Source of the DNA: Numida meleagris
Taxonomy: Eukaryota > Chordata > Aves > Galliformes > Numididae
Reading direction: 5' to 3'
DNA length: 64,000 bases
Assembly (NCBI RefSeq): GCF_002078875.1
Contig: NC_034438.1
Coordinates: 22,829,030-22,893,029 of the forward strand
Under the pieces are notes generated by a model. That model was not told the DNA's origin. It did no database searches and saw nothing but the letters and a program-made list of their open reading frames with translations. Both the position numbers and the translations under genes were made by a program. Shown here in pieces: positions 11,501-23,300 of the stretch (position 1 is the first letter of the stretch; each line of letters begins with the position of its first letter).

Positions 11501-14500
11501 TTTGGTAATTTTTTTTTCCCTTTACACTGTCTACAAGATCCTTTTTGGTCATAGAAGAATGCTTTTTTTCTTAATTATTGTGTTATTTACTATTTGTTAA
11601 ACACTGGAAGTTGGCCCTGTTTATTTTGCTTGTTGATTCATTGTTTGCCTACCAACACAGCAAACTAATTTGTGCATTGATCTTTTTCTGATTCTGCTTT
11701 AATTAACAACTGCATTCCTTTGTGGCTTAGAATAAATTGACGGACTTTAATCTGTGTTCTGTCTTTTGATCGTTTTCAGCCGAGGTTTTGAATATGTCTG
11801 CTGACAGAAACAAATATGGTAAAGATCCTCATTTCTTGTGAATGTCAAATCAGCTGTAACATATTCTGATTTTATTGGGTATGTCAGTGGAGTTCAACAT
11901 TTCAGTGAGATATTTATCATTTCCTTCTGAGAATGGAGATGATGTTTCACTTGTTACTATGCTAATAGCAAGGGACTCCCCATCAGGTGAACTTGATCAA
12001 CATCCCTTCATTTAAGTTTCACTCAATACTACTGAGTGTATTTTATATGGCAATTAGAAATTATTTGTTTGCTTTACTGCAGAACCCCGTTTTCAGTTGG
12101 TTGAACTGCAAAAGCACTAATTCCATTTCAGTCATCTAAAGTATAACTTCACTGTAGGTGATCTGTAATTCCTTATTACAGCTATCTGAATGTGTGTCCT
12201 CACAGTCCCTTAAATCTGCACTGTTATGATACTAGTATTTTACAAGTATGTATGTGCTTCACTTCACTTCTTTGAATTGTCTCACCGACTTGAATGGAAC
12301 ATCTTCCATTCCAAGAAGCCTGGCCAAGATTTCACATAAGCTATTTGTCCAGACAAGTTTGCTCTCAGAGCAGGCACTAAGAACCTGATGAAGGGATATG
12401 GGGAGAGGCAGATAGAGAGCATCTGCAATGGGGCTATAGGTAGTGGCAACACATTTCTTTTGTTAAACAGTCACCCAGAGCTTAGCTTCACCACAGCTTT
12501 GATGTAGCTGCAGGTAGGCTATCTCAGTTAGTGAACAGAAATGGGATGACAAATCATGCCATTATAGTAGGCCAGAATTTTGAAGGCAAGAATATGAATG
12601 ATCTGAAACATAAATTATCTGAAATCATAACCAGGAACAAGTAAAGAGTGTGGCATTTGGCATAAAGGACTGCCTTTCAGCTTGATAAGAGATCTCAAAG
12701 TAGCAGAAACATTTTCCAGGGGAGAGCAGTGATGGTGGGGGCTCCTAAGTCAGTGGGGATAGGGAAGTAACCCCAGGAATGGCAGCTGAGCAGTGAGAGG
12801 AGAAGCACTGGAAAGAAGAAAATAATGAGGAAACAACTGCACAGTGTTCATGGAGTCATCTGTGGGGGATGGAGAGGCAATAGTGACATCCTGTATTAAT
12901 TAGAAGCTTTAAGCCTGTTTTACTGGAACAAATGAGTCAGGATGGTCAAAGGTATTTATTTATATGACCCACTGTGCAATACTGAGTAGTTAAAGTCTGG
13001 ACATTCAGAGATAACCAAATGTCTTGCAGCAAAAATTCACATCTAAAATAAAACCCCAGGAGTTTAAACCTTTGTTAGCTACAAATAAAAGTAAAAAAGA
13101 ACATGGAAAATGGTTGAGTGAGATTTTATCTACATCTCTTATTTCCTTTCCCAATAGCTGCAGTAGTCATTGCTGGTTTTGTTTTGTTTCTTATAATACG
13201 GGAAGATGTTGTATTTGGCAGCCTTTTAGGTAGTATTAAAGATGGTAATAACTGCACTTTTTGGATGAAAAAAGAAGTTAAGATAATGAGCCAGAGCTGC
13301 TGTTATTACTGCTACAGTAAAAGCCTGATTCTGCCTCTTCAGTGATAAATTAAGACAAGTACACACAAAAGGATAAAGGGAAAAATGCCAAATTAGAAAA
13401 CGTACCTTTTGTTTCTGCTTCTGTCTTTTTTACAACATCGTTGCTAGAGGAGACTAAGCACAGTAGCCAGTGATTTGGCTAACCTGTACAAGCAGTGAAC
13501 TGTTTCAAGGCATTGCTTTCCTGTTTTAAACTTACATCAGTGCTGCCAAAAAGAGTGATCCAGCCAGCTAAGGCATAAGCTGGAGGCATAGGAAAAGGAG
13601 CAGAAACAAGAAGATCTACACTGGGGGAGCAAAGGGACACAAGTGAAGAGGTACGGCAGCAAGAAACCCCTTTGCCTTCCAGCTCAGCATTTGCTGAAGC
13701 TGGTAGAAGAGGCAGCATCATGCATGCACTGCCAAGGCACTCCTCTTATCGAGGTGTTTCTTAGGGCTGAAGAAAAGAGACACAGCGCGGTCATGGTGGA
13801 TCTGTTTGTTTGCCGCAGCCTTCGTGGTCCCTGGTGGGTACCTAGAGACCTTTCTAGCCTTAGCCTTTTCTGACTTGTACAAATACTACTGTTGTACAGC
13901 CTGCTGCCTCTGTGCAAGTCTGACATTTCCTGGCTGTTTTTTCCCAGTTTGAACTTCTTTCAAGGCATGTGCCTTTGAACGTCAGGCAATCTGAGTTGCT
14001 GTTCCTATTATAGTTTGACAGACATGCATAGCTCTTCAAATACCATTATTTGTCATGCTACTGGCTGTGTTTTTCTTAAAGAACCGTTACATTTTTAATT
14101 GTGCTGGAGCGAATACAGGGGTCAGTATCAACTAGCCCTCATTTTTTCTTATCTTGAGAGGAAAATCTAATTTTGTAAGGATATTTTTTTCATTTTAGGA
14201 CCAAAAGACCCCAGTGTTCAAAGCAGTTGGTCTGGCTGCACTTCTGCAGGACAGCCCAAACCTCTGTGCTTCTGCTCAGCCAGTAATGCATGTTCTCTTA
14301 AGCAACACCTAGTGATACGTCCCGTCGTACAGCCTTCTTAGTAGTTCCCATCTTTACTGTACCATTTCAGATTAACCCTGTATCTTCTTCATACCAGTTG
14401 CATCGGACTTTTGTACTTGGGACGGTTTGGGACTTAAGATTTCATTGAGACCAGGGACCTGGGGAGAAGCCAAAGCCCTACACGCTCTTTGGTTTGCAGG

Positions 14501-14546
14501 CAAAGAGATTTAAAGAAATCAAAAAGATTTGAAGAAAACTGAACAC
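5581..14546. other. Intergenic, ~9 kb without recognised genes or repeats
   Basis: AT-rich sequence with many short random open frames. I saw no conserved peptide, no splice-flanked exon and no clear transposon. Old repeats too diverged to recognise by eye, or conserved non-coding elements, cannot be excluded. Confidence 0.5.
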
Positions 14547-14570
14547 TTTTTTTTTTTTTTTTTTTTTTTT
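14547..14570. repeat. Poly(T) tract (24 T)
   Basis: Uninterrupted homopolymer followed by GGGCTCAGG. Read directly. No retrocopy body was recognised next to it. Confidence 0.9.
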
Positions 14571-15079
14571 GGGCTCAGGAAGCATTAGCTGGTGCCTGGA
14601 TAAGGGATGAGGACTGTTTGGTAAGTAAATCTTCAAGTGCCTCAAAGGAAGCATTTTCTCCTGTTGAGCTACCTGAATCCATTTTACCACAATGTACTCT
14701 GTCAGTGTTAGGAGATACAGCTTAGAAGGAAGTGGAAGGTGCAGCTGTAGAGGGGCAGTAACTGCTGGGTGGGTATCTGCAGTGATGAGTTTCTGGCAGA
14801 CAGACTGATTGCTCAGCAATGCACTCTAAATAGCTTTGATGAACTGCTGTCAATGAAGTAGGTGTGATGTACATCAAGAAAAAAGGTTGAAAAAATTTGG
14901 GTTATACTGCGAGGCAAATGCATTCTCATGGTGATGCATCTCTACAGTTGAGAAATACTGAGACCCTCGGGCAGGATGCTGTAGGTGTAAAAGATGAGTC
15001 AAACAGAAAACCTTTCAGAGGACTGCAGCAAGAGGTAAGCATCAGTTTTTGTTTCACACTTTCCTTATGTTCTAATTGG

Positions 15080-15900
15080 AACCTTGATAAACTTGAAAGG
15101 TGGGCCCATGTGGACCTAATGAGGTTCAACAAGGCCAAGTGCAAGATTTTGCACTTGAGTCAGGGCAATCCCAGACATGTATACAGACTGAAAGAAGAGC
15201 CCCTTAAGAGCAGCCCTGCTAAGAAGGACTTAGGGGTCTCAGTTGATGAAAAACTTTAACATGAGCCATCAGTGTGTGCTTGCAGCCCAGAAGGCCAGTG
15301 GTGTCCTGGGCTGCATTAAAAGAGGGGTGGCCAGCAGGGAGAGGGAGATGACTGTTCCCTTCTACTCTGCCCTCGTGAGGCCCCTTCTGAAATACTGCGT
15401 CCAAGTCTGGGGCCCCCAGCACAGGGAAGATGTGAAGCTGTTGGAGAGGGTCCAGAGGAGGGCCACAAAAATTATCCAAGGGCTGGAGCACCTCTCCTGT
15501 GAAGACAGGCTGAAGGAACTGGGCTTGTTCAGCTTGGAGACGTGAAGGGTGCGGGGAGACCTTATGGCCTTCCAGTATTTAAAGGGACTTTATGAAGATG
15601 AGGGAGATCAACTTTTTACACAGGTAGATAGTGATAGGACAACAGGAAATTGTTTTAAATTAAAGGAGGGAAGGAAGATTTAGATTAGATAGCAAGGGGA
15701 ATTTTTTCTCTTAGAGGGTGGTGAGGTGCTGGAACAGGTGCTGGACCCTTGTGCAATGAGGCTGTGGATTCCCCATCCCTGAAGTTGCTCAAGGCCAGGT
15801 TGGATGCAGCTCTGGGCAGCCTGATCTAGTCTGTGGCAGTGCGGTTTGAACTTGATGATCCTTGAGGTCCTTTCCAACATTCTGTGATTCATTCTATGAT
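15080..15900 (+). repeat. CR1 LINE, 3' fragment
   Basis: Plus-oriented CR1 covering the C-terminal part of the reverse-transcriptase ORF and the 3' UTR. Translated blocks typical of the family include [26 protein letters not shown] and [18 protein letters not shown]. The frame breaks at about 15258. The tail ATTCTGTGATTCATTCTATG marks the 3' end. It is a dead 5'-truncated copy. Confidence 0.95.
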
Positions 15901-16740
15901 ACCTTCCCTGTTTTTTTTTATTCCTAATTTGCTTATTGATTTCCACTTTCCTCTAACTCCATCACTTGCATTCTTGTTGCTTGGCCTTTGGAATCCCAAT
16001 TACTATCTAACTGCCCTTCTGGATTAAAAACAGGAATTTTTCTACTACTACTTTTTTCTTAGAAAATGTAATTTGACAAAATTTCATTGAAGTTTTGACT
16101 ATATTTTTCAAGTTTAAAATTGTTTTCTCTCTTTTCATGACTATATACTCAATAGAGACAAAGAAACACATAAGTAAAAGAAATATATAAATATTATCTT
16201 CTTATCCTGAAAAATTATTAAAATTTAAATCAAAGCAAAAGTCTGTGTGCCTTTATCTTTGGCCAGCTCTGCTCTGTATTCCTTTTATTTCCATTTTCTG
16301 TCATTTTGCAATTGACACTTCCAATTGCAAGGCTATTTCTGATTTCTAGTTACAATTACCAGTTGCCATGACACCTTCTGTAGCTTCTTGATTCCCCTAT
16401 GGAGTGACCTCAATGAAAGGGCCATCATTTACAACCTCTTGTAAGCTCTTCCAGCAATAGGAGGAGAATTATATTCCAAGTGAGTTCTAATATTCAGCAA
16501 GTATATGGATTTGTACCTCAAAGTACAAATCCAAATACAAATTTGTACCTCAAAGTAGCATCTGCAGCAGCATGGACACTGAAATACAATATAATATGTG
16601 AGTCCAGTTGAATCACTGCATTGTCTCTTTTTTTAACATTTTCTTTTATATGGTAAAGGAAGTTACAAAAATTGTGCAATTAATTTAATATATGCATGTC
16701 ACATTTGTTTTGCTACATAGTGATTTGGTTCAACAAGAAC
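15901..16740. other. AT-rich spacer between two oppositely oriented CR1 copies
   Basis: No gene seen. It contains a small perfect inverted repeat (16507-16532) and a 17-bp direct repeat overlapping it. Confidence 0.6.
16507..16557. repeat. 10-bp inverted repeat plus 17-bp direct repeat
   Basis: GGATTTGTAC (16507-16516) pairs perfectly with GTACAAATCC (16523-16532) across a 6-base loop. ATTTGTACCTCAAAGTA occurs at 16509-16525 and again at 16541-16557, with a 32-base offset. Confidence 0.85.
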
Positions 16741-17862
16741 ATCACAGAATCACAGAATCACAGGGGCTGGGAGGGACCTCAAAAGATCATCAAGTCCAAC
16801 CCCCCTGCTAAAGCAAGTACTCTACAATAGGTTGCACAAGTAGGCATCTATCCGAGTCTTGAGTATCTCTATAGAAGGAGACTCCACAGCCTCCCTGGGC
16901 AACATGTTCCAGTGCTCTATCACCCTTACTGTAAATAAATTCTCCCTCATGTTAGTACAGAACTTCCTATGTTCATGTTTTAGGCCATTACTCCTTGTCA
17001 TATCACTACACACAACCAAGAAGAGCCTGGTCTCATCCATTTGCCTCCCACCTCCCTTTAGATATTGATAAACACTCATCAGATCCCCTCCCAGTCTTCT
17101 TTTCCCTAGGCTGAACAGACCCAGGTTACTCAGCCTTTCTTCATATGGGAGATACTCCAGGCCCTTATCATCTTTATTCCCCTCTCTTGGACTCCTTCTA
17201 GGAGATCCTGTCTTTTTTGAACTAGGGAGCCCAGAACTGGACACAGTATTCTAAATGTGGCCTCACCAGGGCAGAGTAGAGGGGGAGGATCACCTCCCTT
17301 GTCCTGCTGGCCATGCTCCTTTTAATGCACCCCGGATCCCATTGGCCTTCTTGACCACAAGGGCACACTGCTGGCTCATAGCCAATCTGTTGTCCACCAG
17401 GACCTCCAGGTCCTTCTCCACAGAGCTCCTCTCCAGCAGGTCATCTCCTAACCTGTACTGATGCATGCAGTTATTGCTTCCCAGGTGTAAGACTCTACAC
17501 TTGCTCTTGTTAAACCTCATCAGGCTCCTCCCTGCACAACTCTCCAGTCTGTCCAGGTCTTGTTGTAGCTGTTGACACAGCTTTCAGGTGTTCCAGCCAC
17601 TCCTCCCAGCTTTGTGTCATCAGTAAACTTGCTGAGGGTGGACTCTATCCCTTTATCCAGGTTATTGATGAGGATGTTGAACAAGACTGGACCCAGCACT
17701 GACCCCTCGGGAACACCGCTATTTACAGTCCTCCAACCACACTCTGCACCACTGATGGCAACCCTCAGAGGCATGCCAGTCACCCAGTTCTCAATCCACC
17801 TCAGTGTCCACTCATGTATCCCACATTTTCTAAGTTTCTTAACAAGGATGTTGTTTCATAAA
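16741..17862 (-). repeat. CR1 LINE, 5'-truncated, with RT domain remnant
   Basis: Minus-oriented CR1 that begins with the complement of the 3' tail (repeated CACAGAATCA). On the minus strand it encodes part of the RT palm: SGVPEGSVLGPVLFNILINN followed by FTDDTKLGG, corresponding to RT motifs B' and C (xADD type, here TDD). Downstream come blocks of the RT C-terminus. Stops and frameshifts make it non-functional. Confidence 0.95.
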
Positions 17863-19377
17863 AACATCTACTGGGCAGAGAAAGATAGCAAACTGCATTC
17901 TTTGCCAAAGAGGGCACTATGGAGGATTGCTCTCATCACAACTGAATTGCAAAACCCTCCCCCCTTTTTTTTTTGACAACAATTTTATACAAGCTTAAAA
18001 ACACAGAAGTGACATTGTGCAACTCTTACAAACCAAGTAGCTGAAGGCATTGCTTATTTCAATTTCAATAGCATATATCCCACACCCAGAAATTAAACTT
18101 GTTGCAGATACAATCTGCAATAACCTTCTAATTTAAGATTTTAGTTCTAGTACCTTTACAGCATCCCTAATTTTCTACCATAATATTGTTTCCTCATTTT
18201 GGTATGAATAATTAATCAATTTGGGAGGAATCTTGGGATATTTCCTGTAAAATAAGAAACTGAAAATGCAGTTAGGTATTTTTAAATGCAATCCTGTGCC
18301 TTTACAGCAACAGAGTATTTCTCTGAGTATATCTGCATTCAAATTTCTCTGTTCTCAGTTCCAAGCCTTCTTCAGTACAGACAGCCCAAAAGCTCTTGCT
18401 TGCTTTACATTTGTTCATGGTCACATTCCAGCTGCTGTTTCTCTGGTTGGGTTTTGTTTTTTTGTGACTTGTTTGTATCTGTAAAGTTTCTCTTCACTGC
18501 TCTGTTACACACAGATTTTTGCATGCATTCTCAAACACGCCTGCACACACACACACACACACACACACACTGTTCTGCACTCAAATCAATCCCATACGCC
18601 CGCGCTGTTTCCCACACGCAGGGAGAGCCCTTGGGACCCCAGAGCTCAGTGGCTGTTGTGCCCTCAGCATGCTGAGTCCCCGTGTGACTGTCTTGCTTCT
18701 ATTTTAGCTGCCCTTGAACAAAGACATCCCTCTATAACTTGTTCCCTGAAATAAGTGGAATGGAAGACAATTATCATGAGCAGAAACTTCAGCTAAGTCG
18801 TGCAGTTGCCTACAGACCAAAGACAGACTCACTGGAAATGTAGCTGATTGAGAATGATAGATGTGGCTCTGTCGTTCTGGAGATGGCACTGTTTGTGACT
18901 GAGCAATATCTGTCCCTGAAAACCAGAGCGTGCATTTTTACTGAAGAATACCTATTGTCTTTTATTTGCATACCTTCACAGTCACTGTTAATTGGTGTAC
19001 TTTGAACTGATCCGTCCATAGAAACCCATCATACTTGTAAATGCAGAGTGCTGAAACACTACTGTAGAGAGGTGCACAGGAGACCAAGTAAACAGAAGGG
19101 TTTATTTCTACTTTTGCATATGCGTTTTCTGGAATTGTCTTCTTCAGTGAGCACTATATTGTCTAAACTCCACATCTTTTAATGACACTTTTAGTAAAAA
19201 TTGCAGCTTTTCTAGTTTTTTGTTTTCCATTGGGTGTCTAGCAAAATATTATATGCAAGTCTGAAATTTTTATTGGAATACAAGCAGAATGTCCAAAGAG
19301 TCCAATATTACTTTGTTAATTTTTCTGCTTTGTTTCCTGCTTCAATATTAAATTTAGAAGTGATATCTTGGACTGGA
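17863..19377. other. Intergenic, with a CA microsatellite
   Basis: No gene recognised. It contains the CA repeat at 18543-18570. Confidence 0.6.
18543..18570. repeat. (CA)14 microsatellite
   Basis: Uninterrupted dinucleotide repeat, likely length-polymorphic. Read directly. Confidence 0.95.
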
Positions 19378-19622
19378 AGAAATGATCACAAGTTGTGCCA
19401 TGGAGGTCTTACTTGGAAGAATTTCTTCATGGAGCGGGTGGTCAGCACTGGAGTGAGCTGCCTAGTGAAGCGGTGGAGTCCCCGTCCAGAGAAGAATTTA
19501 AGAGATGTCTGAATCTATAGGGGACATAGTTTAGTGATGGAACCCTGTAGGTCAGGCAGAGGGTTGGACTTAATGATCTTGAAGGTATTCTCCAACTTAA
19601 ATGATTCCATCATTCTGTGATC
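19378..19622 (+). repeat. CR1 LINE, short old 3' fragment
   Basis: Diverged CR1 terminal fragment. It holds an AAGAATTTCTTCATGGAGCGG block, a GTGGAGTCCCCGTCC block, a GATCTTGAAGGTATTCTCCAA block and a final CATTCTGTGATC tail. It is more diverged than the copies at 15-17 kb. Confidence 0.85.
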
Positions 19623-19936
19623 TTGTGTGTTCTTCTCTGCTGGATCCCTTATCTGCCAGCTTTTATTTGTGACACACAATTGAAAAGAGTGTTGAAAGTT
19701 TTCCTTCCCAGAGAGAAAATACTCCTTGTGGCTGTGTTTACCTCTCCATCTGGCTCCCAAAGAAGTACTTTGGTCTGTGCAAGTTACCAGTTAGCTTTAA
19801 ACTGGTTAGACAAGAAATCATTCAAATAATTTTATTTCCAGGCATCTAACAATAGGGATAAAATGCATATTGATTTTTGGAGCAAATCTTACTTCCTTTT
19901 GATAAAAAGCAACACAATACCTTTCATGCAGTAAGG

Positions 19937-20330
19937 GGCCCAAAGCTGACTGAAGGTGGGTCTGTGTCACCAGTGCTGAGTACAGAGGGACAATCACTTC
20001 CCTATGCTATCTGGCCACATGATTTCTAATGCAGACTAGGATGCTATTGGCCTTCTTGGCCACCTGGGCACATTGCTGGCTCACGTTCATCAAGCTGTCA
20101 ACCAGAACTACCAGGTCCCTTTTTGCCAGGCAATTTTCCAGCCATTCTTTCCCTACTGTGCACCACTGCATGGAGTTGTTACGACCCAAGTGCAGCACCT
20201 AATGTTTGGTCTTGCTGAATGCCACACAACTGCATGCAGCCATTGATGCAGCCTATCCAGATCCTTCTGCAGATCTTCCTACCTTCATGCAGATCAACTC
20301 TCCTGCCCAGCTTTATGTGTCATTAGTATT
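19937..20330 (-). repeat. CR1 LINE, internal fragment
   Basis: Minus-oriented CR1 piece lacking the 3' tail. The complement encodes diverged RT C-terminal blocks (for example MNVSQQCAQVAKKANSILVC). Several frames are broken. Confidence 0.85.
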
Positions 20331-23300
20331 TCCAGACTGTGTTTATAGTAGATGGTGATTTAGGATAAGACTGTACTCTAGCCTGCTTGCTTCCGTAGTG
20401 AATGCTAAAGGGTTTAGGATGTCTTCCTTGTTCCGAGTTGTTGCTACCAGTGCAGTGTATGGAGCATGATAGATGCAGGTTGTAGTAGCAGATGAGAAGA
20501 ATCAGAAGACTGTGGATCTCTGATTACATAGTTCCTAGCTACTGGTGGTAATGGTAGCTGTGTGCTGTTCCAGTCATGTAGGTTCTGTCAGCTGAGATGG
20601 AAATGGACTTTTCAAATAGTAGGGAGAATTTTTCCAGAGACCTGAGCCCTTCGGTAGCATCATGATTCATGCTCTTGTAGCAAAGTAAATTGTGCTTTGT
20701 GCAAATCTTGGCTACTTTGATCTCAGACTTGCAGGGATTTGCCTGTCCCGAGCAGAGAAAGGCAGCTTTTATGTGGTCCTGAAGTATTTCAGCTACCAGC
20801 TGTCCTTCAGTCTGTTCCACACCTCAGTGTGGCATCAGCATCATGTTCTTTCTGTCCACCTCTATCAGCCCTTTACTGACTATGGATTTCTATACAAAAA
20901 AAAATATTTCTGTAAAGGTGATTCTTCATGGACCAACACAGACATGCTGTAGTAGTAGCATTGAAACTTTACAATATTAAGTAACAAAACTGCACTGTGG
21001 ATCATCATCATTGCTTTCTTGTTAGTGCATTCAGAAAGAAAGAAATTAAAATGAAATCTCACTGAAATACCAGTGAGAACACAGTAAAGAATTGGATATG
21101 ACTGGCATCAGACTCCACAATCACTGCACTGTGGAACTGAAGGATGCAGGTATGTGAGGAAAAATGACTATGAAACAAAATTTTCCACCTGAACTAAAGT
21201 GATCCGCTGGAGGGGCCATTGCCTGGTTCCACTACCAGCACTGAAGGATTCAAACTTGTTTCTGTCATTTCAAGTGCAGCAGGGTTATTTAATATCTGTG
21301 ATCCAAACAGATCATCCTGACAGCATGTCTCAGCTGACAGAGATGGCTCTTACTGGGAAGTTTGAGTCTATTCTTGTTCTTAGCAGACGTAATATAAAAA
21401 AATGCCCTAAATCTTTGTTTTCATCCTTTCCTGCAGTATTTTAAAATCTATTTGGTACTTTTTCTGCTCAGTTCTGTCACTGTAGATTTTAAAGTCCTCA
21501 ATCATGATCAGTAACAGGCAGTATCCCAAAACATACCAAAACAGTCCCAAATTCACTCGCAAAACTCCCATTGCTGAAAGGCTGTTTGTACAGGCAGACA
21601 TTTGTGCCAGCAGTAAGATTCTTACAGGACTGTCTTCTTAGACAACAAGTAATATATCAAGTAGAACAAAAAAAAGAACCAGTGAAATATAAGCAGTTTT
21701 ACTATAGATTTGTTTCTATTGTTAATATAGATGGAGATGTTCATGGAATCTAGAGGACTACATTTTTGGCTACAGAATGGCAAGCTGTTTTATGTATGAG
21801 CTGTATGTAATTATATTGAAAACAAACTTTGCTTCAAGAACATTTTTGGCTCTGCTGTGCAATAACACAAAGGGCCTTTGTTTTGCTCTCAGCAGAGTTA
21901 TTTATGTATTGCAAGGGACTTACTAAAGGACAGTTTCATGTGATGGTATTTGTGCACTAATTCAAACCTACATGTAGTGACTTAAGTTCATACAAAACAT
22001 AATTACTAATATGATCAACTACACAAAGATCTCTGAAATGAGAAGGGGACCTGATCTACAGATTCAGACCTGGAACAACACTGCAGAGTGGGGTTTGAGA
22101 TCCAGGGCTTTGAGTCAGCCAGAATGGAAAATGTGACAAGAGGCTTTGCATAATTCACATCAATTATAATCATCTTCAGTTGAATTGAAAATGAGGCTTT
22201 TGGTCTCTTAAATGGAAAAAAAGGACTCAGAGAAGAGGGAGCTAACTGGCTGTTGGGAAGAGAATCACAGAGTAAAGCATGTGTGTGAACATCTGCCAGA
22301 ACCTCCTGCAGAACCTTAGAAAGCTGGGTAGGGGGACTGCACTTTCTCTGGCACACCTGAAATTGTCATTATGTTAAAGGATTACTTACAGAAATTCTTC
22401 TTCTCCACAGTTTTTCCTAACTGACCTGCAGCAATTGGGAAACATCTACCTACAGTTTTCTGTTTTACTTCAAGCAAAACATGACCATAGGAAAGTTCTT
22501 TGGGCCATATTCAGGACACTTGGTCTCAGTACGAACCTCTGTTTTTGCATCTGCTGTGGGATCTGGGTTTATAAGTGCACTCATCAATTCAGAGCTCTGT
22601 TTCTACATGACAGGAAGACCCCATAGTACTGTGGAGGAGTTACTTATGATAGCAAAGTTAACTTACAGGAATCAATCTGATTGTAGTTCTCATTCTTTCT
22701 TTCACTTTGATTTCCCACCTGTAATATAGGTGGTTGGTAGTTATTTGCCCCACTGGATTCTTGTAAAATTAGATACTGTATAAGACTATGGAGCACTGAA
22801 ATATTGCAAAAAGAGAGGTTATATAAATGCAATTCAATTACATAAGCTTCTTCAGATGAATTGCACTTTCATTACCATAACCTGCTGCTACATCCTTGTT
22901 GTTTATTCATGTTATTAGTGGTTGCATAGACTAGATGTTATTTCAGATGAGGAATCCCAGTCTTATTTTTTTTTGCTTGGAGGAGAATTTTGTTTTGATC
23001 ATACAAACTGCTCGCAGGTCACATTGACTCTTTCTGTAGCTGCAAACACTAAGTGTTTCTAAACACTGGGGCCAGTTTCCTTAAGAATTTCAGAATTTCT
23101 TTACTTCTGAGTTTCCCTCTTTGCCATTTCCAGGATCAGCTAAGACCTCGAAATATAATGTACCTCAGCTTTCATTGTCATTGTTTTGGAAATGACAACA
23201 AACACTGCTCAGAGAGAAGGAAGTACATGGGCCAGGCTCAGGGAGTAAGTAGACCAACTCGGAGTTGTAATTAGGTCTTTGTTTAGAACGTATTCCTTAA

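Noticed and set aside
13024..13345. Overlapping short frames near 13 kb with a hydrophobic, membrane-like stretch
   Set aside because: No homology, no splice-consistent neighbours and ordinary AT-rich composition. Chance frames.
17520..17783. Reverse-transcriptase-like peptides (also at 28.3-28.6 and 35.3-36.1 kb) as possible host genes
   Set aside because: They are broken fragments of CR1 LINE RT inside elements with typical CR1 3' tails.
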